From the NCBI GenBank assembly GCA_039810005.1, contig JBDHWD010000002.1:37523-101522 (forward strand): a stretch of 64,000 nucleotides of DNA. Direction: 5' to 3'. This DNA is from JAMLIA01 sp039810005. GTDB taxonomy: Bacteria > Chloroflexota > Chloroflexia > Thermomicrobiales > CFX8. Within the stretch, counting starts at the first letter, position 1; the number at the start of each line of letters is the position of its first letter. The translations under genes and the position numbers were made by a program. The notes beneath the pieces were generated by a model. The model made no database searches, was not told the origin of the DNA, and saw only the letters and a program-made list of their open reading frames with translations. This document shows, in pieces, positions 24,824-33,701 of this stretch.

Positions 24824-26416
24824 GTGAGCCAACCGGAGCAGGGGAGAGGCGACATTATTACGACGAACACACGGACGATCGCCGAGGTTGTAGCCGGTAT
24901 TCCGAGTGCGACCATACACGGTGATTCAGCGGCAGCAATTCAGTCGATCGAGTTCGACAGTCGTCTGGTTGAGCCTGGCGGCATGTTCGTCGCGCTTCGT
25001 GGCGGTTATACCGATGGCCATGCATATCTCGATCAGGCACGAATGCGAGGCGCGGTGGCCGCACTGGTCGAACGCGGCGCGGTTGAGCATCTGCGCGGCG
25101 AGTGGCCAACGATCGTCGAAGTTGCCGACACACGCGCCGCTCTCGCCATTGTTGCCGCCGAGTTCTTTGGGCATCCGTCGCAGGATCTGTGCGTCATCGG
25201 TGTGACCGGCACTGACGGCAAGACAACGACGAGTCATCTGATTGAGGCAATGCTTCGCCACGCTGGTCGGCGGACAGGGTTGATCGGGACAGTTGAGGTG
25301 CGCATCGCTGGCGAGGTCGATCTCCACGAATCGCGCCAGACGACACCCGAGTCGCTCGTGATCCAGCGAATTCTGGCGTCGATGCGCGATCGCGAGGTTG
25401 ACACGGCTATTCTGGAGGCAACTTCGCACGGACTTGTCATGCATCGTCTCGACTCCTGCGCGTTCGATGTCGGCGTCGTCACCAACATCACCCACGAGCA
25501 CCTCGATTTTCACGGCTCGGTAGAAGCCTATCGAGAAGCGAAGGCCATGTTGCTCGACAACGTCGCGCGTGACAAACAGCGCGGGCGGCGTGGCGCACTG
25601 GTGCTGAATAAGGATGACGAAGGAGCACGATCCATCGCCGCACACGGCCGGGGCTGCGAGATGCTCTGGTATTCGATGGATCCAGCGTCGGACGCAGAGT
25701 TCCGCGCTTCGCAGATCGAGTTCGGAACCAATGGGCAGCAATTCACGCTGCACAGCCCGATGGGTGAGACGCGCATTTCACTCGCGCTGCCGGGTCGGTA
25801 CAACGTCGCCAATGCGCTCGCAGCCGCAACAGTCGGCCATGCGCTTGGGCTGTCGCTGAGGCAGATCGCCGAGGGCCTGGAGTCGCTGGACGCTGTGCCC
25901 GGGCGCATGCAGGCAGTCGACGAGGGCCAACCGTTCGCAGTGATCGTGGATTACGCGCATACTCCCGATGCAATCAAGTCGGTGCTGACGGTGTTGCGCG
26001 ATGCAACGCCGGGCCGCCTGATGGTCCTGTTCGGGTCGGCGGGAGAACGTGATATCGACAAGCGCTCGATTCAGGGGCGTGTCGCCATCGAGTATTCGGA
26101 CTTTGCCATCTTCTCCAGCGAGGATCCGCGCTTTGAGGACCCGATGGTTATTATCGACGCGATCGCGGACGGCGCGATGCAGGCGGGCGGGCGACGCGGT
26201 GTAGACTTCGAATGCATCGAAGACCGCCGCACAGCCATTGCTACGATTCTCCAAGCTGCGAAAGCCGGAGATGTGGTTGTCCTGGCCGGAAAAGGACATG
26301 AGAAGAGCATGATCTACGGCTCCGAAAAGCGACCATGGGACGAGGCGGAGGTCGCAGCCGATATTCTTCGCAAACTCGGCTATTCACCGTCAAACCAGAG
26401 CGACCGATCGCCGTGA
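24824..26416 (+). CDS. murE: MurE-type UDP-N-acetylmuramyl-tripeptide synthetase
   Basis: About 530 residues, adding the third amino acid to UDP-MurNAc-L-Ala-D-Glu in the cytosol. The three Mur-ligase domains are visible: N-terminal substrate domain (FDSRLVEPGGMFVAL), ATP domain with GVTGTDGKTTTSHLI and NITHEHLDFHGS, and C-terminal domain with VDYAHTPDAI and LAGKGHEKSM. The motif that selects the third residue, DNPR in DAP-adding enzymes, reads EDPR here, so diaminopimelate is not assured. The gene is not in a dcw cluster. GTG 24824 is the start used. Its stop overlaps the next gene. Confidence 0.88.
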   Translation: MSQPEQGRGDIITTNTRTIAEVVAGIPSATIHGDSAAAIQSIEFDSRLVEPGGMFVALRGGYTDGHAYLDQARMRGAVAALVERGAVEHLRGEWPTIVEVADTRAALAIVAAEFFGHPSQDLCVIGVTGTDGKTTTSHLIEAMLRHAGRRTGLIGTVEVRIAGEVDLHESRQTTPESLVIQRILASMRDREVDTAILEATSHGLVMHRLDSCAFDVGVVTNITHEHLDFHGSVEAYREAKAMLLDNVARDKQRGRRGALVLNKDDEGARSIAAHGRGCEMLWYSMDPASDAEFRASQIEFGTNGQQFTLHSPMGETRISLALPGRYNVANALAAATVGHALGLSLRQIAEGLESLDAVPGRMQAVDEGQPFAVIVDYAHTPDAIKSVLTVLRDATPGRLMVLFGSAGERDIDKRSIQGRVAIEYSDFAIFSSEDPRFEDPMVIIDAIADGAMQAGGRRGVDFECIEDRRTAIATILQAAKAGDVVVLAGKGHEKSMIYGSEKRPWDEAEVAADILRKLGYSPSNQSDRSP

Positions 26417-27441
26417 AGCGACGCTACGCAATCTGGCTGGTCGCGCTTTCGATCTGGATGATCGCTGTCGGCTGCGGCACTATCGATCCGCAGCTCGCCT
26501 CTCCAGAATCCAACGAGCCATCACAAACCGGCGCGAGTCCCACCGGGCGCATCCTCTTCGTGTCAGACCACCACGTGAGCGTCTGGGACGGTTCAACGCG
26601 AACGCTCATCGATGATGTCGATGGCGCGTCGCCCACCTGGGCGCCAGCCGGAGACCGTTTCGCCTACGTCGAAATGCATGACGGCTTTTCGGACATCATC
26701 ATCGCCAGCGCCGACGGCAAGACACTGAAGCGCATTACAACCAACGAGCCGGAGGCTCCGCTCTTCAGCCTCGAATATGCCTGTGAGGCGTATTGGGCGC
26801 TGGACCCGACCTGGTCACCAGTCGGCGAGCAACTGATCTGGATTAGCGATCGCGGCACGGGGACGTCTGACTGCGAGTCGCGATTCTCTGACCCGATGAC
26901 GTTGTGGTACTCAGAGAACCTGGACGGCGATCAGGCGATTTTCAGCTACTTCCTGCCGGCTGCAGCGAATGTTGATGCGCCGCAGGAGAATCCGACATTT
27001 TCGAACGACGGCAAGAAGGTCGCATTCACGGCGCGAATTGGCGTTGAGTCGCCGCGCAACACCGAGATCTGGACGCTCAATCTCGACACAGCGGATGTTA
27101 ACGAGCTTGTGATCGCACCAGACGGCGCATTCGATGCGGTCTGGTCACCGAACTCGAACAACATCGCCTACGTTCAGCGGACCGGCACCGCAAGCGACGT
27201 CTGGATCGCGCCGACTGACGGCGGATCTGCCTATCAACTCACGCACGTCGGCAGCGTCGTCTCTCCAGCGTGGTCGCCGGACGGACAGATGATCGCCTTC
27301 TTCCGTGAGCGCGACAGCTCATTTGAGGCGTGGTACGTCGAGGTCAACGAGGAGGGCGGTAAGCTCGTAGCCTCTGAACCGCAGAAGCTATTTGACGCCT
27401 CCAACATCGACGCCGCGTCTGGCATGTCCTGGGGACGCTAG
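26413..27441 (+). CDS. TolB/WD40-like beta-propeller lipoprotein
   Basis: A 342-residue predicted lipoprotein. The signal peptide MKRRYAIWLVALSIWMIAVGC has lipobox AVGC, so Cys21 should be lipidated and the protein held on the outer membrane face. A Ser/Pro/Thr-rich linker follows, then repeated blades with the PD40/TolB pattern (SPTWAPAGDRFAYV, DPTWSPVGEQLIWISD, NPTFSNDGKKVAFTA, DAVWSPNSNNIAYV, SPAWSPDGQMIAFF). The likely role is binding or sensing at the envelope. GTG 26413 overlaps the murE stop, so the two are coupled. A strong terminator follows. Confidence 0.85.
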   Translation: MKRRYAIWLVALSIWMIAVGCGTIDPQLASPESNEPSQTGASPTGRILFVSDHHVSVWDGSTRTLIDDVDGASPTWAPAGDRFAYVEMHDGFSDIIIASADGKTLKRITTNEPEAPLFSLEYACEAYWALDPTWSPVGEQLIWISDRGTGTSDCESRFSDPMTLWYSENLDGDQAIFSYFLPAAANVDAPQENPTFSNDGKKVAFTARIGVESPRNTEIWTLNLDTADVNELVIAPDGAFDAVWSPNSNNIAYVQRTGTASDVWIAPTDGGSAYQLTHVGSVVSPAWSPDGQMIAFFRERDSSFEAWYVEVNEEGGKLVASEPQKLFDASNIDAASGMSWGR

Positions 27442-27451
27442 TCAGATACAC

Positions 27452-27489
27452 AAAGAGGGCCGCACCGGTTGGTGCGGCCCTCTTTTTTT
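27452..27489 (+). terminator. Strong intrinsic terminator
   Basis: AAAGAGGGCCGCACC, loop GGTT, GGTGCGGCCCTCTTT: a perfect 15-bp stem followed by a run of eight Ts overlapping its end. It ends the lipoprotein operon and faces the convergent aspS; the A-rich left flank could serve the other strand too. Confidence 0.95.
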
Positions 27490-27500
27490 GTTTCGTAAAT

Positions 27501-29315
27501 CTACTTCGCCGCCGGCTCTTCCTCAGGCATGACTACCTTAATATGGAGATCGTCAAGCTGTGCGGTGTCAACATTGCCCGGCGCATCGAACATCAGGTCA
27601 CGCGCGGACTGGTTCTTCGGGAAGGCCATGACCTCGCGCAGGGTTGGTTCGGCGGCCAGGATCATCGCAATGCGGTCGATGCCTGGCGCGATCCCGCCAT
27701 GTGGTGGCGCACCGTACTCGAACGCTCGCAATAGGTGGCCGAAGCGCTCTACGATCTGCTCGTCCTCGTAACCCATCAGGGCGAAGATCTGACGCTGCAA
27801 CTCACGCTGGTGAATACGAATCGAGCCACCGCCAACTTCAAAGCCATTTAGCACAATGTCATACGCTTTGGCCCGCACTGCGCCCGGGTCCGTCTCCAAC
27901 AGCGGGATGTCCTCATCGAGCGGTGCAGTGAACGGGTGGTGCATGGCGTCCCAGCGCTGGCCATCTTCATCCCAGCCAAGCAGCGGGAAATCAACAACCC
28001 AGCAGAACGCAGCGACGGTCGGATCGGCCAGTCCTAGCTCATCGCCGAACCGTTCCCGGAGGCGGCCTAGAACATTTGCGGCTACCTCTGCGCGATCGGC
28101 AACGAAGAGGATGAGATCGCCGATGCCGGCTCCGGTTGCGGCCGCGATCGCATCCAACTCCTCGGTCGAGAGGAACTTGGCAATCGGTGAGCGAACCGAG
28201 CGCTCTCCGTCGGCACCCGCCTCAAAGGCGATCCAGGCAAGACCCTTCGCGCCAAACTTCCGCGAGAACTCCGTCAGCTCGTCAACCTGCTTGCGGGTCA
28301 CATCTGCTTTGCCCGGCACCGCAATCGCGCGGACCACGCCGCCTGAGTCGACCGCGCCACGGAAGACGCCGAACTCTGATCGTGCGACGACGTCGGAAAC
28401 GTCAGCGATCTCCAGTCGGTAGCGCAGGTCAGGCTTGTCCGTGCCAAAGCGGCGCATCGCGTCGTCGTAGGTCAGGCGCGGGAATGTCGATTCCTGCAAC
28501 GTCATATCAGTCAGGCCAACAAGCTCGATGAACAGGCCCTCGGTCAGCTGCATGATCTGCTCCATGTCGACAAACGACATTTCGAGATCGAGCTGCGTGA
28601 ACTCCGGCTGACGATCGGCGCGCTGATCCTCATCGCGAAAGCAGCGGGCGATCTGGTAGTAGCGATCCATGCCGGCGACCATCAGCAGCTGCTTCATCTG
28701 CTGTGGGGATTGCGGCAGCGCATAGAACTGCCCCGCGTAGAGTCGGCTTGGCACAAGATAGTCGCGCGCGCCCTCGGGTGTGCTCTTGATCAGGATCGGC
28801 GTCTCGATCTCAATGAAGTCACGCGCATCCAGATACTCGCGGATCTTCTTAACAATTCGGTGCCGCAGAATGAGATTGTGCTGCATCTTCGGGCGGCGGA
28901 GGTCGAGGTAGCGATACTCGAGTCGCAGCGACTCATCGACGTCCGAGTGATCCGTGATCTCAAATGGCGTCGTCTTCGCGGCATTGAGGATTACCAGATC
29001 GGACACGATCACTTCGATATCGCCGGTGGCCATGTTCGGATTGCGCGTGCCTTCCGGGCGCAACTGGACGGTGCCGCTCACTTCAACGACGAACTCGGAC
29101 CGGACCTGCTCAGCGACACGGTGCGCGACCGGCGAATCCTCCGGGTTGCAGACCACCTGAGTGAGCCCATAGCGATCACGAATGTCGAGGAAGATGAGGC
29201 CGCCGTGATCGCGGCGCCGGTTGACCCAGCCCTTCACCGTCACGGTTCTGCCGGCATCGTCGGCGCGAAGCTCGCCACAGGTGCTATATGGTCGCAACTT
29301 GTCGATGGTCGTCAT
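27501..29315 (-). CDS. aspS: Aspartate-tRNA ligase, probably non-discriminating type
   Basis: A 604-residue bacterial AspRS with N-terminal OB-fold anticodon domain, class II core (motif 2 FRDEDQRADRQPEFTQLDLE; motif 3 GGIAPGIDRIAMIL) and the bacterial GAD insertion (about 290-420). The anticodon-binding loop reads RDHGG, with His37 where discriminating bacterial enzymes have Leu, and RPEGTRNPNMATG follows. His at this position is associated with non-discriminating AspRS that also charges tRNA-Asn. This would require GatCAB, not seen in the window. It overlaps mazG by 4 bases, last gene of lepA-mazG-aspS. Confidence 0.94.
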   Translation of the reverse strand: MTTIDKLRPYSTCGELRADDAGRTVTVKGWVNRRRDHGGLIFLDIRDRYGLTQVVCNPEDSPVAHRVAEQVRSEFVVEVSGTVQLRPEGTRNPNMATGDIEVIVSDLVILNAAKTTPFEITDHSDVDESLRLEYRYLDLRRPKMQHNLILRHRIVKKIREYLDARDFIEIETPILIKSTPEGARDYLVPSRLYAGQFYALPQSPQQMKQLLMVAGMDRYYQIARCFRDEDQRADRQPEFTQLDLEMSFVDMEQIMQLTEGLFIELVGLTDMTLQESTFPRLTYDDAMRRFGTDKPDLRYRLEIADVSDVVARSEFGVFRGAVDSGGVVRAIAVPGKADVTRKQVDELTEFSRKFGAKGLAWIAFEAGADGERSVRSPIAKFLSTEELDAIAAATGAGIGDLILFVADRAEVAANVLGRLRERFGDELGLADPTVAAFCWVVDFPLLGWDEDGQRWDAMHHPFTAPLDEDIPLLETDPGAVRAKAYDIVLNGFEVGGGSIRIHQRELQRQIFALMGYEDEQIVERFGHLLRAFEYGAPPHGGIAPGIDRIAMILAAEPTLREVMAFPKNQSARDLMFDAPGNVDTAQLDDLHIKVVMPEEEPAAK

Positions 29316-30301
29316 GCGTTCGTTGAACCTCCCCCAACGGTTGATTGTTGCTCCTGCTGCTTTACACGATTCCAGATTTTGAGGACTTCATCAGGTGATG
29401 CGGCCTGCTCGCTTCCGAACACATGCGGATGACGACGGACGAGCTTCTCACTTAACGCCTGCACGGCGTCCTCAAAGGTGAACAGTCCATGTTCCTCGGC
29501 GATCTGCGCCACCATAAGCACGTTGCCGAGGATGTCGCCGAGCTCTTCGGCGGCGTTCGGCGCGTCATTGTTCGCCAGCGCCTGCCGCAGCTCCTCAACT
29601 TCTTCATTCACGTATTCGAGCGTCGTCGACTCGGTTTGCTCGCGATCCCACGGGCAACCGTCCGGCCGCCGCAGGCGAGCGTAGATCTGGCGAAGTCCGG
29701 TGATTGATGCCGACGCCTCGGCATGCTGCGCTTTCGGGATGACGATGTAACCGTCGGCTGACTCCGTTGGCAGGTCGGTCACCCCGAGCCGCGCTGCAAG
29801 CACCGATGTGGCCGCGGCGATGACGCCCGCGCCGCACCAGTTCGTGACAACGGTCGTCGCGCCGCTATCCAGGGCGAGCAGGCCGGCATCGAATGGCGCG
29901 ATGGCCCGAGCTTCTGCCAGCGCGAGCGCATCAACGATGGTTGTTGGTCCGGCAATGGGCGGCAGGTCGCCGCCAACGGACACGATCGATGCCGACGAAG
30001 CCAGATGCTCGACGACAGTGTCTCCAATGGCACCAAACGCACCTGTCAGATAGATGATGCGTTCAACATCGCTATCGCGAGCCAATGCGATCATATCGTC
30101 TGCGATGCGTGCTGCCGTACCTGCAGTGATCGCGCCGTCGAGTACGCCGTCGTACGTCTTGACCATCAGGCCTTTAGCGACGGCGCCGACCGGAATCATC
30201 GCAGCGCAACGCGCAATCAGCAGCGACGATACAGGCATGGCCTCCTGCCAGGCGCGGTCATCACGCGATCGGGCGGCGCGCACCGCGACGGTGAGGGTCA
30301 T
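29312..30301 (-). CDS. mazG: MazG nucleotide pyrophosphohydrolase with degenerate tetrapyrrole-methylase-like N-terminus
   Basis: A 329-residue protein. The C-terminal MazG domain (about 205-320) has CPWDREQT, EYVNEEVEELRQAL and AAEELGDILGNVLMVAQIAEE, giving the ExxE and ExxD metal ligands for NTP hydrolysis. The first 195 residues resemble the tetrapyrrole-methylase domain of YabN-type fusions (for example TTIVDALALAEARAIAPFDAGLLAL) but are shorter and lack a convincing S-adenosylmethionine motif. The start overlaps the lepA stop by 4 bases. A role in clearing damaged nucleotides is inferred from the family. Confidence 0.85.
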   Translation of the reverse strand: MTLTVAVRAARSRDDRAWQEAMPVSSLLIARCAAMIPVGAVAKGLMVKTYDGVLDGAITAGTAARIADDMIALARDSDVERIIYLTGAFGAIGDTVVEHLASSASIVSVGGDLPPIAGPTTIVDALALAEARAIAPFDAGLLALDSGATTVVTNWCGAGVIAAATSVLAARLGVTDLPTESADGYIVIPKAQHAEASASITGLRQIYARLRRPDGCPWDREQTESTTLEYVNEEVEELRQALANNDAPNAAEELGDILGNVLMVAQIAEEHGLFTFEDAVQALSEKLVRRHPHVFGSEQAASPDEVLKIWNRVKQQEQQSTVGGGSTNA

Positions 30302-32124
30302 CCTGCGCGCTCCGCGCCCCGCTCGTCCCCGAGGCTCAGGACGGCCATGAAAGCTTCCTGAGGGATCTCAACATTGCCGACCATCTTCATGCGCGCCTTG
30401 CCCTCCTTCTGCTTCTCCAGCAGCTTGCGCTTGCGCGTGATGTCGCCGCCGTAGCACTTGGAGAGGACGTTCTTGCGCATGGCCTTGATCGTCTCACGCG
30501 ATATTACGCGGCTGCCAATTGCAGCTTGAATCGGCACCTCAAACATCTGCCGCGGAATCAACTGCTTGAGCTGCGAGACAAGCGCTCGACCGCGTGAGTA
30601 CGCATCCTCGCGGTGTGTAATTAGCGAAAGCGCATCAACCGGAATGCCGTTGACCAGCACGTCGAGCTTGACCAGATCAGCCGCTCGCATGCTGTGGAAC
30701 TGATAGTCGAGCGATGCATAGCCCTGCGTGCGCGACTTTAGCTGATCGTAGAAATCGACAATCAGCTCACCGAGTGGCATGCCGAACTTGATCGAAACGC
30801 GCTCTTCGTCGAGGTAATCCATCGTGTCGAACGTGCCGTGGCGGGTCGTCACCAGCTCCATGATCGTGCCGATGTAGCGCGACGGCGCAATGATCGTCAG
30901 GTCCATCCACGGCTCGCGGATCTCGGCAATCTCTCCGGACGGCGGCATGTCGGACGGATTATCGACGTGCAGAACGTCGCCGTTGATCTTGCTGACCTCA
31001 TACTCGACACTCGGCGCGGTAGCCAGCAGGTCCAGACCGTACTCACGCTCCAGGCGTTCCTGCACGATCTCCATATGCAGCAGCCCGAGGAAGCCGCAGC
31101 GAAAGCCGAAACCGAGCGCATCCGACGACTCGGGCTCAAATACAAGCGCCGCATCGTTCAGCTTCAGGCGCTCCAGCGCGTCGCGGAGCTCAGGGTAGTC
31201 CTCGCTGTTGACTGGATAGAAGCCGGCAAAGACCATCGGCTTGGCAGGCCGATAGCCGGCCAGCGGCTCAGAGGCCGGTCTTTGGGCGAGCGTGATCGTG
31301 TCGCCAACCTGGACATCGGCGACGTCTTTCAGGCCGGTCGCAACATAGCCAACTTCACCAGTACGCAGCCCGCCGATCGGAGTCATGCTGGGCCGGAAGA
31401 CGCCGGTCTCCAGAATCTCAGCCTGTTTGCCGGTCGCCATCAAGCGGATGCGCGAATCGGCCGGCAGCACACCGTCCACGATCTTCACGTAGGCAATGAC
31501 GCCCTTGTAGGCGTCGTAGTGCGAATCGAAGATCAAGGCGCGCAGCGGCGCATCGGCATCGCCGCCCGGCGGTGGGACGTGCGCGACAATCGCTTCAAGG
31601 ATCTCCGGCACGCCGATTCCCGATTTCGCTGATGCTGGAATGATCTCGGACGGCAGCAGACCGATAAGATCGCCGACCTCCTCCGCGACGCGTTCGGGCT
31701 GCGCGTTCGGCAGATCGATCTTGTTGATGACTGCGATCATCGCCAGGTCATGCTCAAGCGCGAGATAGACATTCGCCAGCGTCTGCGCCTCGATACCTTG
31801 CGCTGCGTCGACGACCAGCAGCGCGCCCTCGCAGGCCGCGAGCGTGCGGCTGACCTCGTAGGTGAAGTCGACGTGCCCAGGTGTATCGATCAGGTTCAGC
31901 TCGTAGACTTCGCCGTCGCTCGCCTTGTAGCTCATGCGGACGGCGCGGGCCTTGATTGTGATGCCCTTCTCGCGCTCAAGATCCATCGAGTCGAGAATCT
32001 GCTCGACCATCTCACGCTGAGTCACCGTGCCGGTTTGCTCCAGCAGTCGGTCGGCGAGCGTCGATTTTCCATGATCGATATGGGCGATGATGCCGAAATT
32101 GCGAATACGTTGTCGATCGTCCAT
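30298..32124 (-). CDS. lepA: Elongation factor 4 (LepA)
   Basis: A 608-residue ribosomal GTPase that assists ribosome function and biogenesis. G1 AHIDHGKS, switch EREKGITIKA, G3 DTPGHVDF and G4 NKIDLP are present, and the C-terminus has the LepA-specific SKCYGGDITRKRKLLEKQKEGK. ATG 32124 (MDDRQRIRNFG) is chosen because the upstream TTG 32181 lies within a probable -10 box. First gene of lepA-mazG-aspS. Confidence 0.96.
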   Translation of the reverse strand: MDDRQRIRNFGIIAHIDHGKSTLADRLLEQTGTVTQREMVEQILDSMDLEREKGITIKARAVRMSYKASDGEVYELNLIDTPGHVDFTYEVSRTLAACEGALLVVDAAQGIEAQTLANVYLALEHDLAMIAVINKIDLPNAQPERVAEEVGDLIGLLPSEIIPASAKSGIGVPEILEAIVAHVPPPGGDADAPLRALIFDSHYDAYKGVIAYVKIVDGVLPADSRIRLMATGKQAEILETGVFRPSMTPIGGLRTGEVGYVATGLKDVADVQVGDTITLAQRPASEPLAGYRPAKPMVFAGFYPVNSEDYPELRDALERLKLNDAALVFEPESSDALGFGFRCGFLGLLHMEIVQERLEREYGLDLLATAPSVEYEVSKINGDVLHVDNPSDMPPSGEIAEIREPWMDLTIIAPSRYIGTIMELVTTRHGTFDTMDYLDEERVSIKFGMPLGELIVDFYDQLKSRTQGYASLDYQFHSMRAADLVKLDVLVNGIPVDALSLITHREDAYSRGRALVSQLKQLIPRQMFEVPIQAAIGSRVISRETIKAMRKNVLSKCYGGDITRKRKLLEKQKEGKARMKMVGNVEIPQEAFMAVLSLGDERGAERAG

Positions 32125-32180
32125 CAGGTCGCGGAATTCCTCTCGCCGTGCGGTGTTGGTGGTCGACTGCCCAACAATCA

Positions 32181-32186
32181 AGTATA
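32181..32186 (-). promoter_or_regulatory. Candidate -10 box of the lepA operon
   Basis: TATACT on the minus strand, 57 bases before the lepA ATG; preceded by TCGG, without a clear -35. Confidence 0.5.
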
Positions 32187-32254
32187 CCGAGCAGGCGGCT
32201 CGTTACGTTGACCGGGTTCATACGCCGGTTGTGGCTTGTAAATCCCGAATCGGC

Positions 32255-32260
32255 TATAAT
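32255..32260 (+). promoter_or_regulatory. -10 box for rpsT
   Basis: TATAAT, 80 bases before the rpsT start. A -35 at normal spacing is not clear (TTGTAA at 32246 is too close). Confidence 0.6.
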
Positions 32261-32273
32261 CCTGTGGTTCGCT

Positions 32274-32290
32274 CGCCCAAGTGTTGGGCG
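32274..32290 (+). repeat. Small hairpin in the rpsT leader
   Basis: CGCCCAA, loop GTG, TTGGGCG: perfect 7-bp stem in the predicted 5' untranslated region of the S20 mRNA. It might take part in S20 autoregulation, or merely protect the 5' end. Confidence 0.4.
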
Positions 32291-32340
32291 TGCTTTCTGT
32301 GTTCACGATCATGCTGTCATACAGACAGAGGGGGCTGAGG

Positions 32341-32613
32341 TTGACGAACAGCAAGTCTGCTGCGAAGCGCGTACGGGTGGCTGAGCGCCGTCGAATTCGC
32401 AATCGTGTGTATCGCTCGGCGTCGCGCACACTTGTCCGCAAGGCGGAAGAGGCCATCGCGGCTGCTGAGCAGGAGGCCGCAAACGGAGCGGTTCTGAAGG
32501 CTCAGGCTATGCTGGATCGTGCGGCCTCGAAGGGCATCATCCATCCGAACAATGCCGCCCGACGCAAGTCCCGCCTGATGGCCAAGTACAACAAGATGGC
32601 GGCCGCGAGCTAA
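32341..32613 (+). CDS. rpsT: 30S ribosomal protein S20
   Basis: A 90-residue S20, a helical 16S rRNA-binding protein. SKSAAKRVRVAERRRIRNR and KGIIHPNNAARRKSRLMAKYN are diagnostic. The start is TTG 32341 with AGGGGG upstream; the frame further upstream to 32281 has no S20 similarity. TTG starts are also known for S20 elsewhere. It converges with holA, overlapping by 4 bases. Confidence 0.95.
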   Translation: MTNSKSAAKRVRVAERRRIRNRVYRSASRTLVRKAEEAIAAAEQEAANGAVLKAQAMLDRAASKGIIHPNNAARRKSRLMAKYNKMAAAS

Positions 32614-33659
32614 CTCGCACGCCGTCTTGGACCCGCGCCAACTCTGATAGCCTCGGCGATCTGTGCCACCAGTGGCACGATGATCGTCGAGGCTGTTTCG
32701 TGCCCGGCCTTGATCGACGCATCAGCCTGACGCAGCAAATCTGCCACGCGCTTATTGGCTGTCTCCGTTGGCACGCCTGCACGGGCAGAGCCACTCAGGC
32801 GCTGGGGCGTAATACCAGCCGCGCCAGCGAGTGCCGGCGCACCAACAGCGCGTGAGTATCGCAGGATCGACTTCACCACCGCTTCGTACGCCAGGCTCCC
32901 CAGAATTTTCTCTGCTGCCTCACCAGCCTCAAGCATCCGCTCCAGCTCCCGTAACGCTTCATCAACCTGACCCGTGAACGCGACGTTGGTCAGGTAGAAG
33001 GCAGTAAAACCGCCGCGATCCTCAACCAGCTGATCGACCAGGTCAGCGTCGATGACCGTGTCGGCAGCCGTCACCAGCTTGTCGATCTCGGTGGCGATCA
33101 GGCGGGTGTCAGGTGTCGGACCACTGTTGCGGCCACCGGCTTTTTGCCAGCTGCCGGGATAGAGCAGATTCAGGAGATGTTGCGCCGCCTGCGATTGAAT
33201 CTCAAACCCTTGCGCTCGTACGCGATCCGAAATCCACGCGAGCAGCTCACCGCCGCGAGGAACGATATACGCCTGTTCGCGCCAGCCAAGTGCTTTGATC
33301 GCCTTGCGCATGTAGTGATTTGGCGACAGCGAGCCGCTATGACGGAGGACGATTTCAGTCGTTGGTGGGCTCGCCTTCAGCAATGCGTGCAACTCGCGCC
33401 ATGGTACGCGGCCAACTGCCTCTTCGTCGGTGTCAGTATCTCCGCCGCGCTTGGGAGGTGCGATGGGCTGGCGCAGGATGACAACGCGCTGGCCCCCGAA
33501 AAACGGCGCGGCCTGGCAGGCGCTGGCGATATCCGCCGCGCTGGACGCCTGGACGTCGATTGTGACTGAGCTGAGCCCCTGAGGATCGAGCGAACGACGT
33601 ATTTCGGCAATACGCTCGTCGATCAGCAATTCGTCGTCGCCGTATATGAGTGTGCTCAT
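32610..33659 (-). CDS. holA: DNA polymerase III subunit delta
   Basis: A 349-residue HolA, the clamp-loader subunit that opens the sliding clamp. LIYGDDELLIDERIAEIR at the start, the FFGGQRVVILR block, and the C-terminal collar domain (LGSLAYEAVVKSILRYSRA) fit. The family is divergent, so the call depends on overall pattern and length. The rpsT-holA convergent pair is common in bacteria. The RBS is weak; the structured RNA candidate at 33702-33858 is immediately upstream on the same strand. Confidence 0.9.
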   Translation of the reverse strand: MSTLIYGDDELLIDERIAEIRRSLDPQGLSSVTIDVQASSAADIASACQAAPFFGGQRVVILRQPIAPPKRGGDTDTDEEAVGRVPWRELHALLKASPPTTEIVLRHSGSLSPNHYMRKAIKALGWREQAYIVPRGGELLAWISDRVRAQGFEIQSQAAQHLLNLLYPGSWQKAGGRNSGPTPDTRLIATEIDKLVTAADTVIDADLVDQLVEDRGGFTAFYLTNVAFTGQVDEALRELERMLEAGEAAEKILGSLAYEAVVKSILRYSRAVGAPALAGAAGITPQRLSGSARAGVPTETANKRVADLLRQADASIKAGHETASTIIVPLVAQIAEAIRVGAGPRRRAS

Positions 33660-33701
33660 TGCTGATCCCGGCCGTCACAGGTAGGTATTAGACAAAGGGA
33701 T

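Noticed and set aside
30838..31632. 264-codon open frame antisense to lepA
   Set aside because: No protein-like pattern; shadow of lepA.
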